A stretch of 64,000 nt of DNA from CAWDNM01 sp964521195 (GCA_964521195.1 CAZFRE010000001.1:310001-374000), one strand, 5' to 3'; numbered from the stretch's first letter, positions 9,160-18,333 are shown. Numbers and translations: made by a program. Notes: a model not told the origin generated them from the sequence alone.

Positions 9160-9609
9160 ATGCGCATCTCGATCGCCGACAGCTTCCTGGATTCACTTCG
9201 CGAGCTCGCCCCGCATGACGCGCGCCGTGCCTGCGCATTCGCCGAGAAGCTCGTGCTCGCGCCGGCGGCCGGCGGGCTGCACCCCGAGATCGTGCATGAG
9301 GCGCACAACCGCACCGTGCGCTCGTTCCGTGTGACGCAGGACATGCGCGCCATAGCCCACCTGGAGGGCGAGCGCGTGCTGCTGCTCTTCGTCGGGCGTC
9401 ATGACGCGGCGTACGCCTGGGCGCGCAAGCACTGTATCGAGTGCGTCGTCGAAGCCGGCGAGGAGCGTGTCCGGCTCACAGTCGTGTCCGCCGATGGAGT
9501 GCAAGCTGCCGAGCCATTCGCTGACGGCAGGGCCTGTGTCGTCGAGACGACTGAGGAGTTGCGTTCCCTGTTCGGCGAGTATGGGATCGCTGTGCACGCG
9601 TCGACCTAG
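9160..9609 (+). CDS. Stand-alone RelE/ParE-fold protein related to helicase N-terminal domains
   Basis: 149 residues. The core (about 1-95) has the pattern of the RelE-like module found at the N-terminus of some actinobacterial UvrD-type helicases: a helical start with SFLDSLREL, the paired strands RTVRSFRVTQDMRAI, then VLLLFVGRHDAAYAWARKH, close to the D-H-H-D-E-A-Y-A-W-A signature. Here the module stands alone, with a 50-residue tail instead of a helicase. Free RelE-fold proteins are often mRNA interferases in toxin-antitoxin pairs, but no antitoxin-like partner gene is adjacent. The ATG at 9160 is the first residue of the conserved part, so the start is firm although its ribosome site is weak. 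Confidence 0.72.
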   Translation: MRISIADSFLDSLRELAPHDARRACAFAEKLVLAPAAGGLHPEIVHEAHNRTVRSFRVTQDMRAIAHLEGERVLLLFVGRHDAAYAWARKHCIECVVEAGEERVRLTVVSADGVQAAEPFADGRACVVETTEELRSLFGEYGIAVHAST

Positions 9610-9696
9610 GCGCCAACGTGACGCGCGTATGATGCGGTCCGAGGCATGATGCTGCTTGGCACCCCTGACAACCGGCCGAAAGAAGGAAGTCATCCC

Positions 9697-10146
9697 ATGG
9701 ACGTAGTTCACGCACGCTGGACGACGAAACGACAGTTCGTCGGCTGGGACTCCACGAAACATGGCATCGTCATGGACACGCCCGCCGGGGGAACGGGCGA
9801 GGGCACCGGCTGGCGTCCCGTGGAGCTGCTGCTTCTCGGGCTTGCGGGCTGCACCGGCGTCGACATCGTCGGAATCCTCGAGAAGAAGCGCGAGGACCTG
9901 CGTGGGCTCGAGGTCGAGGTCCGCGGCGAGCCGTTCCTCGACGACTTCCCGCACTACTACAAGGACATCGAGGTCATGTACCGGGTGACGGGCGTCGGCA
10001 TCAAGCCCAAGTCGGTGGAGCAGGCCATCGAGCTTTCCGAGGAGAAGTACTGCTCGGTGAAGGGCTGCCTCGGCCCGCAGTGCGTCGTGAAGACGAGCTA
10101 CGAGATCGTCGAGTTCGAGCCGAAGATCGGCCCCGAGCGCGAGTAG
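9697..10146 (+). CDS. OsmC family protein
   Basis: 149 residues, a typical OsmC/YhfA length. The family core is visible: an N-terminal beta sheet, then WRPVELLLLGLAGCTGVDIV with the first conserved Cys at the start of the long helix, and CSVKGCLGP supplying the second conserved Cys. OsmC/Ohr proteins use such a Cys pair to reduce organic hydroperoxides; the YhfA-like subgroup is less well defined, and this protein looks closer to it. It is likely cytoplasmic. The ATG at 9697 has AAGGAAG 7 nt upstream; an in-frame ATG at 9646 lacks one. Confidence 0.9.
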   Translation: MDVVHARWTTKRQFVGWDSTKHGIVMDTPAGGTGEGTGWRPVELLLLGLAGCTGVDIVGILEKKREDLRGLEVEVRGEPFLDDFPHYYKDIEVMYRVTGVGIKPKSVEQAIELSEEKYCSVKGCLGPQCVVKTSYEIVEFEPKIGPERE

Positions 10147-10214
10147 CGCGCGGGCGCCGGCGTACGACCTGGCCGTGCGTGCCGGGTCGCTGCGCGCCAT
10201 GCGTCAGCCGCCGG

Positions 10215-11330
10215 CTACTCCATCGTGCGGAGCTCGTACTCGCGCGAGCCGAGCCCCATCTCCTCGGCGTACTCCATCGCGATCGTGCCGTCGATGCCGG
10301 TGATCTGCGTGAACTTGTCGGTACCGGGGCCCATGCCCTCGCCGTGCCCGCCGGGGAGCCCGGCCGCCTGGACGATCAGGTCGTACGCTGCCTGGTCGAT
10401 CGCGACGATGTCGGTCGACGCGAGCACGCCGATATTCGCCACCACCGGCGCGTCCGAGAAGTTCCAGCAATCGCAGTCGGGCGAGACGTCGGTGATGAAC
10501 GAGAGGTAGATGGTCTTGCCCTCCTTGCCGGCAAGCGCCCCCGCGACGTGCTCGACGATCTTCTCCTGCAGCGCCTCGGGCGTCGTCTTCCACTGCGTCG
10601 CGATCGCGTGGTACGGGCAGCTCGCCACGCATTCGCCGCAGCCGTAGCAGACGTCGAAGTCCACGACGGCGTAGCGGTCGGGGCCGATCACGATGGCGTT
10701 CACCGGGCACGCGTTCACGCACCGCTTGCACGCGGTGCACTTGTCCGGCGTGACCTCGGGAGTGAAATCCGAGTGCATGCGCTGCTTGGCGCTCCGGCAC
10801 CCGAGCCCCATGCCCACGTTCTTCAGCGCGCCGCCGAAGCCGGTGGCCTCGTGGCCTTTCACGTGCGTGATCGCGACCATGGCGTCGGCCGCCACCGCCA
10901 CCGAGCCGATGCGCACCGACTCGAAGTGCTTGTAGCCCTCGATGGGCACCTCGCACGAGTCGCCGCCGCTCAGACCGTCGGCGATGATGATCGGCGCATC
11001 CACCGTCGCGTAGCCGAACCCGTGGCGGATCGCGTTGCCCAGGTGGTCGACGGCGTTCCAGCGCTGACCCGAGTAGAGCGTGTTCGCGTCGGTGAGGAAC
11101 GGCTTGCCGCCGTGCGCCTTGACCCGGGTGACGACCTCACGCGCGAACACGGGCGAGACGAATCCGGTGTTGCCGAGCTCGCCGAAGTGCAGCTTGATCG
11201 CGACGAAGTCGTCTTCGGCGATCGTGTCACCGAGACCCGCGCGCTCGAGCAGCTGGCCCACGCGCGTGACGAGCGAGAGCTTCTTGGGGCTTCGCATCGG
11301 GGCGAACCAGACAGTCGGCTTCTCAGGCAT
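10215..11330 (-). CDS. DUF362 domain protein with two [4Fe-4S] ferredoxin motifs
   Basis: 371 residues. The N-terminal two thirds is a DUF362 domain (AIKLHFGELGNTGFVSP, FLTDANTLY, then ITHVKGHEATGFGGALKN). It is followed at about 190-235 by two ferredoxin clusters, CTACKRCVNACP and CYGCGECVASCP. DUF362 proteins are anaerobe-enriched iron-sulfur proteins of unknown reaction. The motif set implies electron transfer through two [4Fe-4S] clusters in the cytoplasm. The ATG at 11330 is preceded by GGAAGGAAC. The gene converges with osmC and stands alone. Confidence 0.9.
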   Translation of the reverse strand: MPEKPTVWFAPMRSPKKLSLVTRVGQLLERAGLGDTIAEDDFVAIKLHFGELGNTGFVSPVFAREVVTRVKAHGGKPFLTDANTLYSGQRWNAVDHLGNAIRHGFGYATVDAPIIIADGLSGGDSCEVPIEGYKHFESVRIGSVAVAADAMVAITHVKGHEATGFGGALKNVGMGLGCRSAKQRMHSDFTPEVTPDKCTACKRCVNACPVNAIVIGPDRYAVVDFDVCYGCGECVASCPYHAIATQWKTTPEALQEKIVEHVAGALAGKEGKTIYLSFITDVSPDCDCWNFSDAPVVANIGVLASTDIVAIDQAAYDLIVQAAGLPGGHGEGMGPGTDKFTQITGIDGTIAMEYAEEMGLGSREYELRTME

Positions 11331-11548
11331 GAGCGGTTCCTTCCGCACGGCGGACTCTGTCGCCCATGATAGCGCGTGGTCGCCCGGCTCCGGTCCGGGC
11401 GTGGGACCCACGCGTTCGGCGAGTCGTGTAGTCTATGCGGAATCTGTGCGACCGTACTCAAGGCCGTGGTCAGCAAGGCCGATGTAGTCAGGAATCACCA
11501 GCGCACGCACCGCCGGTACCAGCATTGACCCGCACGAAGGAGAGAGCC

Positions 11549-13483
11549 ATGCGCACCATGTCCGTGACTGCTCGGCGGTTCCTCGTCGCACTGTCTGTGA
11601 TCGGCGCCTGCCTGCTGCCCGGCGTCGCCCTCGCGGCACCGCTGCAGGTCGAGACGTTCGACATCAACCCCGTGCTCGCGAGCGTGCAGACGAGCGGTGC
11701 ATGGTACGTCGACCGGTACGCGCCCGCGGGATTCGCCAAGGCCGACTTCGACGGCGACAAGCGGCTGAAGCTCTCCATCAGCTCGGCCGACTCGGCGGCC
11801 AACCGCCCGGCAGTGTACTCGAACACGTTCTACAACACGCAGGGCCGCAACTACGACCTGCCTGCGCTCACGAACGTGATCACCGCTGACGTCTACGTGG
11901 GCGATTGGGAAGGCAAGAGCCGGCGTGCCGACATCTGGACGAACGCTGTCGACGGGTCGAACGGGATCGTCGGCTTCCCGATCCTCGGCTTCCTGAGCGG
12001 TACCGGGTTCCGCGTGTGGGACAACCTCGGCTGGCACACCGTCGGCTATCCAACTGACTTCGCGTACGGACGTTGGTACACGCTGCGCATCCAACTCAAC
12101 GCCGACTCGATGACCTACTACGTCGACGACCAGCTCATGTACACGACCACGTTCGTGGACGACACGAGCCTCGCGACGTCGGTCGGCATGAACAACGTCA
12201 AGCTGCAGGCGTACAACTTCGGCGAGTCCTACGACGTGTACTTCGACAACATCGGGCCCATGGCGCCGAACCCGGCGCCGCATCACATCGCCACGAGCGC
12301 TGGTGCGAACGGCTCCATCACGCCGGCGAATCCGGGCGTGGACGCAGGGGACACCGCGACTGTCACCATCGTGCCCGACCCCGGCTATCACATCGTCGAC
12401 GTCACCGTCGACGGCGTCTCGATCGGCGCGACCACCACGGTGTCGTTCTCGAACGTCTCGGGCGACCATTCGGTCGAGGCCGAGTTCGCGATAAACACGT
12501 ACACGCTCACCGCGAGCGCCGGCTCCGGCGGGCTCGTGTCGCCGTCCGGTGCCACTACCAAGACCCACGGCGAGAGCGCGACATACGACTTCACGGCGTA
12601 TCCCGGCTACCACGTGGCTGACGTTCTGATCGACGGCGTGCCGCAGGGGCCGCTCGGCTCATACACCTTCTCCGGCATCGACGACGACCACACGCTCGCG
12701 GTCGTCTTCGCGCGTACGACCTACACCGTCACGAGTACGGTCGGCTCGCACGGTTCGGCGTCCTGGAGCGGGCCGCGCACGGTCGCCGAGGGCTCGAACC
12801 TCACGATCGTCTTCACGCCGGCCGACGGCTTCGTGGTCGCTGACGTCGCGATCGACGGCGTGTCGCAGGGGCCCCTCGGCTCATACACCTTCTCCGACAT
12901 CGCATCCAACCACACCGTCGCTGTCACCTTCGCTGACAAGACCTTCACGATCCTCGCCGAGCAGAGCGCGAATGGCACGATCTCGCCTGACGCGGTGACG
13001 ACCGTGGCGGTCGGCCAGAACGCGACCTTCACGATCGCGCCGGCGAGCGGCTACCACGTCGACGACGTGCTCGTCGACGGCGGGTCGGTCGGCGCCGTGA
13101 CCACGTACGTCTTCCGCAACGTGAACGCGGGCCACACGATCTCGGCGGTCTTCGCCGTCAACCCGAAGGTGACGCTGTCGCGCCCGTACGCTGCGGCGTT
13201 CGCCTCGGCGAAGGGCAACGTGAAGGTGTGGGGCACGCTCAAGCCTCGGCACACCAAAGGCACGAAGCCGGTGCGCATCTACCGCTGGAAGCGGGTCGGT
13301 GGGAAGTGGAAGGCATACGGATACGTGAGCGCGAAGGTCGCGAACTACAAGACGTACTCGAAGTACACGCGTACCGTGCACCTGCCGAGCAAGGGCCGCT
13401 GGAAGCTTCGCGCCTACGCGCCGGCCGACAGCAAGCACGCCGCGACCTGGTCGAAGAAGTCCGACTACGTGCGGGTGCGATAG
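11549..13483 (+). CDS. Secreted protein: LamG-like domain, four InlB-B-type repeats, shared C-terminal domain
   Basis: 644 residues. The signal peptide ends near VALAAP (residue 31). Residues about 35-240 form a concanavalin/LamG-like jelly roll (WYTLRIQLNADSMTYYVDD and the closing YDVYFDNIGPM). Four repeats of about 72 residues follow, each with a G-Y-H-x-x-D-V-x-x-D-G strand and a final H-T-x-x-x-x-F; these match the InlB B-repeat/Flg_new type. The last 100 residues form the basic aromatic domain shared with other secreted proteins here. A binding or structural surface role is likely. The ATG at 11549 has AAGGAGAGA upstream; the in-frame frame to 11435 has no signal sequence. Confidence 0.85.
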   Translation: MRTMSVTARRFLVALSVIGACLLPGVALAAPLQVETFDINPVLASVQTSGAWYVDRYAPAGFAKADFDGDKRLKLSISSADSAANRPAVYSNTFYNTQGRNYDLPALTNVITADVYVGDWEGKSRRADIWTNAVDGSNGIVGFPILGFLSGTGFRVWDNLGWHTVGYPTDFAYGRWYTLRIQLNADSMTYYVDDQLMYTTTFVDDTSLATSVGMNNVKLQAYNFGESYDVYFDNIGPMAPNPAPHHIATSAGANGSITPANPGVDAGDTATVTIVPDPGYHIVDVTVDGVSIGATTTVSFSNVSGDHSVEAEFAINTYTLTASAGSGGLVSPSGATTKTHGESATYDFTAYPGYHVADVLIDGVPQGPLGSYTFSGIDDDHTLAVVFARTTYTVTSTVGSHGSASWSGPRTVAEGSNLTIVFTPADGFVVADVAIDGVSQGPLGSYTFSDIASNHTVAVTFADKTFTILAEQSANGTISPDAVTTVAVGQNATFTIAPASGYHVDDVLVDGGSVGAVTTYVFRNVNAGHTISAVFAVNPKVTLSRPYAAAFASAKGNVKVWGTLKPRHTKGTKPVRIYRWKRVGGKWKAYGYVSAKVANYKTYSKYTRTVHLPSKGRWKLRAYAPADSKHAATWSKKSDYVRVR

Positions 13484-13492
13484 GCGAAGGCC

Positions 13493-15181
13493 TCAGCGCC
13501 TGGGCCCGTGGCTTCGGCCGGCCGTCATCACCATCAGTAGCGGCAACACCGACGCGCCCATGAGCCACTTCGCGAGCGTGGGCTCGGTGCGGTAGAGCAC
13601 GGCGCCGGACACGAGCAGCGCGGCGAAGACGAGCCCGCTGTTGAGCCGCGACACCGCGCGCTCCACACGGCGGACGCGCAGCTCCAGCATCGGCGACTGG
13701 ACCGAGAGCTCGCCGCGCTCCGCGGCGGAGAGCACGCGGTCGGCTCGGCCGGGGAGGGCGATGAGGGTCTGGAGGATCTTGGCACCCTCGGAGAGCCACA
13801 GCTCCCAGTTGGTGCCGCCGCCCTCGTCGGCGATGAGCTCGTTGGTGTAGGGGACGAGCGATGTCCACAGGTTGAACTCGGCGGAGAGCCCCGTGCACAT
13901 GCCCGAGAGGATCGCGATGGTGCGGCCGAGGAGCAGCAGGTTCTCCGGGAGCTGGAAGGGCATGTCCAGCATCAGTTCGCGGAACTGCAGGCCGAACCGC
14001 ATCATGTCGTCGTGGCTGATGCTTCTCAAGTCACCCATGCTCATGCCGCCGAAGCGGTCGAACACGGCCGTGCTCGCGCGTTCGATCAGGCGCAGGTCGG
14101 CGCTTGGGAGCAGCACGTCGAGCGTCTTGAACGCACTGACGAGCCGCGGCCCGTCCTGCGTGCCCACGGCGACGAGCGCCTCGCGCAAGCCCTCGCGCAG
14201 GTTCTCGGGCACGCGCCCGACCATCCCGAAGTCGACGAAGGTCAGCCGGAAATCGAGCACGCTGCCGGGGTCGGTGACCGGCGTGACGAAGATGTTGCCG
14301 GGGTGCGGGTCGGCGTGGAAGAAGCCGTCCTCGAAGATCTGCTGCATGTACGTCTCGAGCAGCGCCTGCGCGACCTCGCCGCGGTCGATGCCCGCTGCGG
14401 TGATGGTGTCGTAGTCGGTGAGCTTGATCGCGCTCACGTCCTCGAGCGTGAGTACGCGCCGGCTCGTGAGTGGCCACACGACGCGCGGCACGTACACACG
14501 CGGATTGCCCTCGAAGTTCGCCGAGAAGGTCTCGGCGTTGGAGGCCTCGGCGAGGTAGTCGATCTCCGCGAGCGTGGTGCTCGCGAACTCCTCGACGAGT
14601 TCAGGCACGTTGGCGCGGCTCGCGATGGGCTTGTAGCGCATGAGCCAGCCGCCCACGCGCCGGAGGGCCTTGAGGTCCGTGTCGACGATCTGCTCGATGT
14701 GAGGTCGCTGCACCTTCACGACAACGTCGGCATAGCCCTCGCGCTGGGCGTCTGCGTCGCGCAGCCGTGCGCGGTGCACCTGCCCGAGCGACGCGGCGGC
14801 GAGCGGCGTCTCGTCGACCCACGCGAAGTGCTCGGCGAGCGGGATGCCGAGCTCGGACGCGACCTGAGCCGAGATCGCCGCGTACGTCTCGGCCGGGACT
14901 TCGTCTTGCAGGCCGGTGAGCTCGTCGGTGATCTCGGCCGGCAACACATCGAGCCTCGCCGAGAGGAACTGGCCCACCTTGATCATGAGCCCGCCCATGC
15001 GGATCGCGAGCGCCCGGAAGCGCTGCGCGATCCGCCTGTTGCGCTCCACGCGCGTGCGCTTCGACCACCCGGCAAGGCCGAGCTTCGGGAGGATGATCTC
15101 CCAGAAGATGAAGCCGGCGGTTACGCGGGCGAAGAAGAGGACGATACGACGGTAGCGGGCGCGCAGCGCAGACGGGGTCAC
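13493..15181 (-). CDS. ABC1/UbiB-type atypical kinase-like protein
   Basis: 562 residues. UbiB/ADCK hallmarks are present: the KVGQFLSAR helix (KxGQ motif), the Ala/Gly loop AAASLGQVHRARL replacing a standard P-loop, and the metal-binding DPHPGN. The C-terminus has two predicted membrane helices (LVFAALLVSGAVLY and WLMGASVLPLLMVM), so it is membrane-anchored. The family supports isoprenoid-quinone or lipid biology through an ATPase-like activity. The start is GTG at 15181, with GAGGA inside the end of the upstream padR gene only 3 nt away, so the two genes form an operon and are probably translationally coupled. Confidence 0.93.
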   Translation of the reverse strand: MTPSALRARYRRIVLFFARVTAGFIFWEIILPKLGLAGWSKRTRVERNRRIAQRFRALAIRMGGLMIKVGQFLSARLDVLPAEITDELTGLQDEVPAETYAAISAQVASELGIPLAEHFAWVDETPLAAASLGQVHRARLRDADAQREGYADVVVKVQRPHIEQIVDTDLKALRRVGGWLMRYKPIASRANVPELVEEFASTTLAEIDYLAEASNAETFSANFEGNPRVYVPRVVWPLTSRRVLTLEDVSAIKLTDYDTITAAGIDRGEVAQALLETYMQQIFEDGFFHADPHPGNIFVTPVTDPGSVLDFRLTFVDFGMVGRVPENLREGLREALVAVGTQDGPRLVSAFKTLDVLLPSADLRLIERASTAVFDRFGGMSMGDLRSISHDDMMRFGLQFRELMLDMPFQLPENLLLLGRTIAILSGMCTGLSAEFNLWTSLVPYTNELIADEGGGTNWELWLSEGAKILQTLIALPGRADRVLSAAERGELSVQSPMLELRVRRVERAVSRLNSGLVFAALLVSGAVLYRTEPTLAKWLMGASVLPLLMVMTAGRSHGPRR

Positions 15182-15184
15182 AGG

Positions 15185-15757
15185 CTAGTCCTCCGCGAGG
15201 ATCTTGTAGAGCTGCTTACGGGTCTCGACGAGAATCTCGGCACCGCGTTCGACCTGGTCCGCCGAGCCCGTCTTGCCGAGCTGGAACATCGCCTGCATGA
15301 GCTTGGCTGCCGCATCGCGATACGCCGAGCTGCCGGTGTCGCTCGCGGCCGCGTCTTCCCACGGGGCGGGCTGGTCGGCGGTCTTGGCGACTTCGGCAAC
15401 GCCGGTCTCGGTGAGGCTGAATACCTTCTTACCCGCGGTCTCCTCGGCGGAGACGAGGCCCTCGTCAGCGAGCTGCTGCAGGGTGGGGTAGACCGAGCCG
15501 GCGCTCGGGCTCCAGGCGCCTTCGCTTCTGGCGGAGAGCTCCTGGATGATCTGGTAGCCGTGCATGGGCTGCTCGGAGAGCAGGCGCAGGACGGCGGCGC
15601 GGATGTCGCCGCGGCGCGCGCGACCGCCGCCCGGGCCACCGAAGCCGTGGCCGCCCATCATGCCGGGGCCGAACGGGTGCTTGAAGCCGTGCCGGCCGAA
15701 CGGGCCGTGATGGGCGCGGTCGTGGCGCCCGCAGAACTCACTGTTGTGCTTGTGCAT
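15185..15757 (-). CDS. PadR family regulator with His/Gly-rich N-terminus
   Basis: 190 residues. A PadR winged helix spans about 48-120: RRGDIRAAVLRLLSE, PMHGYQIIQEL, then SAGSVYPTLQQLADEGLV and a GKKVFSLTE wing. The first 45 residues are unusually rich in His, Gly, Phe and Met (for example GPGMMGGHGFGG) and could bind a transition metal; this is an inference. It is the first gene of the padR-ubiB pair and probably autoregulates through the palindrome at 15783-15794. The ATG at 15757 has AAAGGACG upstream. Confidence 0.9.
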   Translation of the reverse strand: MHKHNSEFCGRHDRAHHGPFGRHGFKHPFGPGMMGGHGFGGPGGGRARRGDIRAAVLRLLSEQPMHGYQIIQELSARSEGAWSPSAGSVYPTLQQLADEGLVSAEETAGKKVFSLTETGVAEVAKTADQPAPWEDAAASDTGSSAYRDAAAKLMQAMFQLGKTGSADQVERGAEILVETRKQLYKILAED

Positions 15758-15776
15758 GGTGCGTCCTTTCGCTTGA

Positions 15777-15798
15777 GATAACGCGATATATCGCTATC
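15777..15798. promoter_or_regulatory. Palindromic operator candidate upstream of padR
   Basis: GCGATATATCGC (15783-15794) is a perfect 12-bp palindrome flanked by GATA (15777-15780) and TATC (15795-15798), about 25-40 bp upstream of the padR start. It is conspicuously AT-rich for this genome, and its position suits autorepression by PadR. No binding evidence exists here. Confidence 0.5.
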
Positions 15799-15844
15799 TG
15801 TCGCGACTGTAGCACGCGGCACGCCAGTTGTCATGCCGAAACGG

Positions 15845-15880
15845 CCGAAGCCGCGGGGCGTCGAGGCTCCGCGGCTTCGG
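15845..15880 (-). terminator. Hairpin terminator of the leftward acyl-CoA ligase operon
   Basis: CCGAAGCCGCGG (15845-15856) and CCGCGGCTTCGG (15869-15880) form a perfect 12-bp stem with a 12-nt loop, 28 nt past the ligase stop on the minus strand. The minus-strand tail CCGTTTCGG has only a short T-run. Confidence 0.55.
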
Positions 15881-15907
15881 GTGCGGCGTGCTTGTCCGGT
15901 GCGGGCG

Positions 15908-17653
15908 CTACTCCTCGCGGTTGCCCGTGTCGTTGTCGCGGATCGCCGAGCGGCGGATCTTGCCGTTGACCGTCTTGGGCAGCGCATCGATGTAGTCGAT
16001 GATGCGCGGGTACTTGTACGGTGCGGTGCGCTGCTTCACCCAGGCCTGGAGCTCCTTGGTCAGCGCGTCGCCCGGCTCGAAGCCGTCTGCCAGCACGATC
16101 GTCGCCTTCACCGCGTGGCCGCGCACCGGGTCCGGCACGCCGGTCACCGCACACTCGCGCACGGCGTCGTGCTCGAGCAGGACGCTCTCGACCTCGAACG
16201 GGCCGATGCGGTAGCCCGAGCTCTTGATGAGGTCGTCGTTGCGGCCGACGTACCAGTAGTAGCCGTCCTCATCGGCCCACGAAGTGTCGCCGGTGCGGTA
16301 CCAGCCGTTGCGGTGCGCCTCGGCGGTCTTCTCCTCGTCGCGGTAGTAGCACATGAGCAGGCCGGCAGGGCGTGGGTCGGCGAGCACGACCACTTCACCA
16401 GTCTGGCCGGGCGGGCACTCGCGGCCCTCGTCGTCCTGGATCTGCACCGTGTACTGCGGCGACGGTTTACCCATCGAGCCCGGCTTGGGCACCATGCCCA
16501 GCGTGTTGAAGATGAGCAGCGGCGACTCGGTCTGCCCGAAGCCCTCGGTGAGCGCGACGCCGGTCTTCTCGCGCCAGCCCTCGAAGAGGTCCGGGTTGAG
16601 TGCCTCGCCGGCAGTGGTGCAGTACACGAGACTCGACAGGTCGTAACCCTCGATGCCGTCGGCCATCATCAGCCGGTACATCGTGGGAGGGCAGCACAGC
16701 GTGGTGATCGCATAGCGCTCGATGAGCGCGAGGATCTCGGCGCCGCTGAAGCGGTCGAAGTCATAGGTGAAGACCGCGGCCTCCATGAGCCACTGGCCAT
16801 AGAGCTTCCCCCAGACCGCCTTGCCCCAGCCGGTGTCGGCGATCGTGAAGTGGATGCCGCCGTCGGACTGGACGTTGTGCCAGTGCTTGGCGGTGGGGAT
16901 GTGGGCGAGCGCGTACGCGCTGTCGTGCAGCACCATCTTCGGGTTGCCGGTGGTGCCGGAGGAGAAGTAGAGCAGGAACGGGTCGGCCGCCGCCGTCTCG
17001 CGGCGCGCGAAGTCAGGCCTCGCCTCGGTGACGCCGGCGTTGAAGTCGAGCCAGCCGTCGCGCTCGATACGCGCGGCGCAGATACCGTCCGGGCCGGAGA
17101 GCGCCGGTCCGCACGACATGTCGAGGCATCCGCCGAGGGTGCCGCCGCCGGCGCCATTCAAGATGATCTTCGTCTCGAGCGAGGGACAGTCGGCCTCGAC
17201 GTTGTCGACGGTCTGCGCGATATCGCTGAGCGAGGTGCAGATGACCGCCTTCACGCTCGCGCGGTTCAGGCGGTAGGTGAGGTCGTGCTCCTTGAGCATG
17301 AACGTCGCGGGCGCGAGGATGGCGCCGAGCTTGTGAAGCGCTGTCGCCACGAACCAGAACTGGTAGTGCCGGCGCAAGATGACCATCACCATGTCGCCTC
17401 GGCCGATGCCGAGGCTGCTGAGGTAGTTCGCGGTCTTGTCGGACCAGTACTTCATGTCGCCGAAGGTGAACGTGTGCTCCTCGCCCTCGGGGTTGCACCA
17501 CACCATCGCGATACGGTCGGGCTCGGCCGCCGCGATGTCGTCGACGACGTCGTAGCCGAAGTTGAAGTCGGGCGGGCACTTCGGCGTGAAGCTCGTGAGG
17601 ATGCCGTTCTCGTCGTACGTCTCGTCGACGAAGCGCAGGTGGATGTCGCGCAT
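15908..17653 (-). CDS. AMP-forming acyl-CoA synthetase (acetyl-CoA synthetase-like)
   Basis: 581 residues of the ANL adenylating superfamily. Motifs in order: the P-loop-like YFSSGTTGNPKMV, the adenylate-binding EGFGQTESPL, the TGD core in WYRTGDTSWADEDGYYW, the hinge GRNDDLIKSSGYRIGPFE and the catalytic Lys in PKTVNGKIRR. Such enzymes convert a carboxylic acid, ATP and CoA to acyl-CoA, AMP and pyrophosphate. The acid cannot be read from sequence. The ATG at 17653 has AGGAGG upstream. It follows an XRE-cupin regulator by 12 nt and is paralogous to the ligase at 22540-24216. Confidence 0.93.
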   Translation of the reverse strand: MRDIHLRFVDETYDENGILTSFTPKCPPDFNFGYDVVDDIAAAEPDRIAMVWCNPEGEEHTFTFGDMKYWSDKTANYLSSLGIGRGDMVMVILRRHYQFWFVATALHKLGAILAPATFMLKEHDLTYRLNRASVKAVICTSLSDIAQTVDNVEADCPSLETKIILNGAGGGTLGGCLDMSCGPALSGPDGICAARIERDGWLDFNAGVTEARPDFARRETAAADPFLLYFSSGTTGNPKMVLHDSAYALAHIPTAKHWHNVQSDGGIHFTIADTGWGKAVWGKLYGQWLMEAAVFTYDFDRFSGAEILALIERYAITTLCCPPTMYRLMMADGIEGYDLSSLVYCTTAGEALNPDLFEGWREKTGVALTEGFGQTESPLLIFNTLGMVPKPGSMGKPSPQYTVQIQDDEGRECPPGQTGEVVVLADPRPAGLLMCYYRDEEKTAEAHRNGWYRTGDTSWADEDGYYWYVGRNDDLIKSSGYRIGPFEVESVLLEHDAVRECAVTGVPDPVRGHAVKATIVLADGFEPGDALTKELQAWVKQRTAPYKYPRIIDYIDALPKTVNGKIRRSAIRDNDTGNREE

Positions 17654-17665
17654 CGAAAGGGCCTC

Positions 17666-18250
17666 CTATTCCGCGTCGCCGTCGTGGGACTTCAGCACGA
17701 TCGCGAGGAACGTGCACGGCCCGTCCCCGGTCGCGACCATGCCGTGCCCGCGGCCGGAGTCGTAGTACACGGTGTCGCCCGGGCCGAGGACCTCGACGTG
17801 ATTCTCGTGCGCGAACTTGAGTTGACCGCTCACGATGTAGTCGAGCTCCTGTCCCGCGTGGCGCGAGAGTGCGATGGGTGCGTCCTGCTCGGCCGGAGAA
17901 TACGGCGCGGTGACCAGGAACGGCTCGGCGAGCTTGTTGCGGAAGGTGGGCGCGAGGTGCCGGTACTCGAAGCCGGCGCGGCGCTTCAGGGGCAGGCCGC
18001 CGCCGGCGCGCACGACCGAGTAGCCGGTCAGATGCGGGCCCTCGCCGGTGAGCAGGTCGACGATGTCGACGCCGAGCTTCTCGGCGCAGCGGTACAGGGT
18101 GGTGAAGGTGGGGTCGGCCTCGCCGGCCTCGAGCGCGGCGTACTCGGCGGGGGTGATGCCGGCGAACTCGGCCATCTGGTCGGGCGTGATCTCGGCGTCT
18201 TCGCGAAGCGTGCGGATGCGGGTCGCGATATCGGCGATTCGGGGCTCCAT
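17666..18250 (-). CDS. XRE-family regulator with cupin sensor domain (copy 1)
   Basis: 194 residues. An N-terminal Cro/C1-type HTH (about 8-65: IRTLREDAEITPDQMAEF, then PTFTTLYRCAEKLGV) is joined to a C-terminal cupin-2 barrel (about 115-190) with H-A-G-Q-E-L-D-Y-I and GDTVYYDSGRGHG. This architecture usually senses a small carboxylate or amino-acid metabolite and controls adjacent genes. It is transcribed with the downstream acyl-CoA ligase and faces away from the oxidoreductase operon. The ATG at 18250 has GGAGGAG upstream. Confidence 0.9.
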   Translation of the reverse strand: MEPRIADIATRIRTLREDAEITPDQMAEFAGITPAEYAALEAGEADPTFTTLYRCAEKLGVDIVDLLTGEGPHLTGYSVVRAGGGLPLKRRAGFEYRHLAPTFRNKLAEPFLVTAPYSPAEQDAPIALSRHAGQELDYIVSGQLKFAHENHVEVLGPGDTVYYDSGRGHGMVATGDGPCTFLAIVLKSHDGDAE

Positions 18251-18333
18251 TGCGGCTGGTCTCCTCCCTGAGAGCGGCACGGGTGGCGCTGTCTGGCACA
18301 ATACAGGAACCGTCCGAGGAGAAAGCTTCGCCC

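Noticed and set aside
14012..15781. A 589-codon frame antisense to the UbiB and PadR genes
   Set aside because: Shadow frame; the opposite strand encodes two recognisable proteins.
15833..18271. An 812-codon rightward open frame
   Set aside because: It lies wholly antisense to the acyl-CoA ligase and XRE-cupin genes and has no domain or ribosome site.
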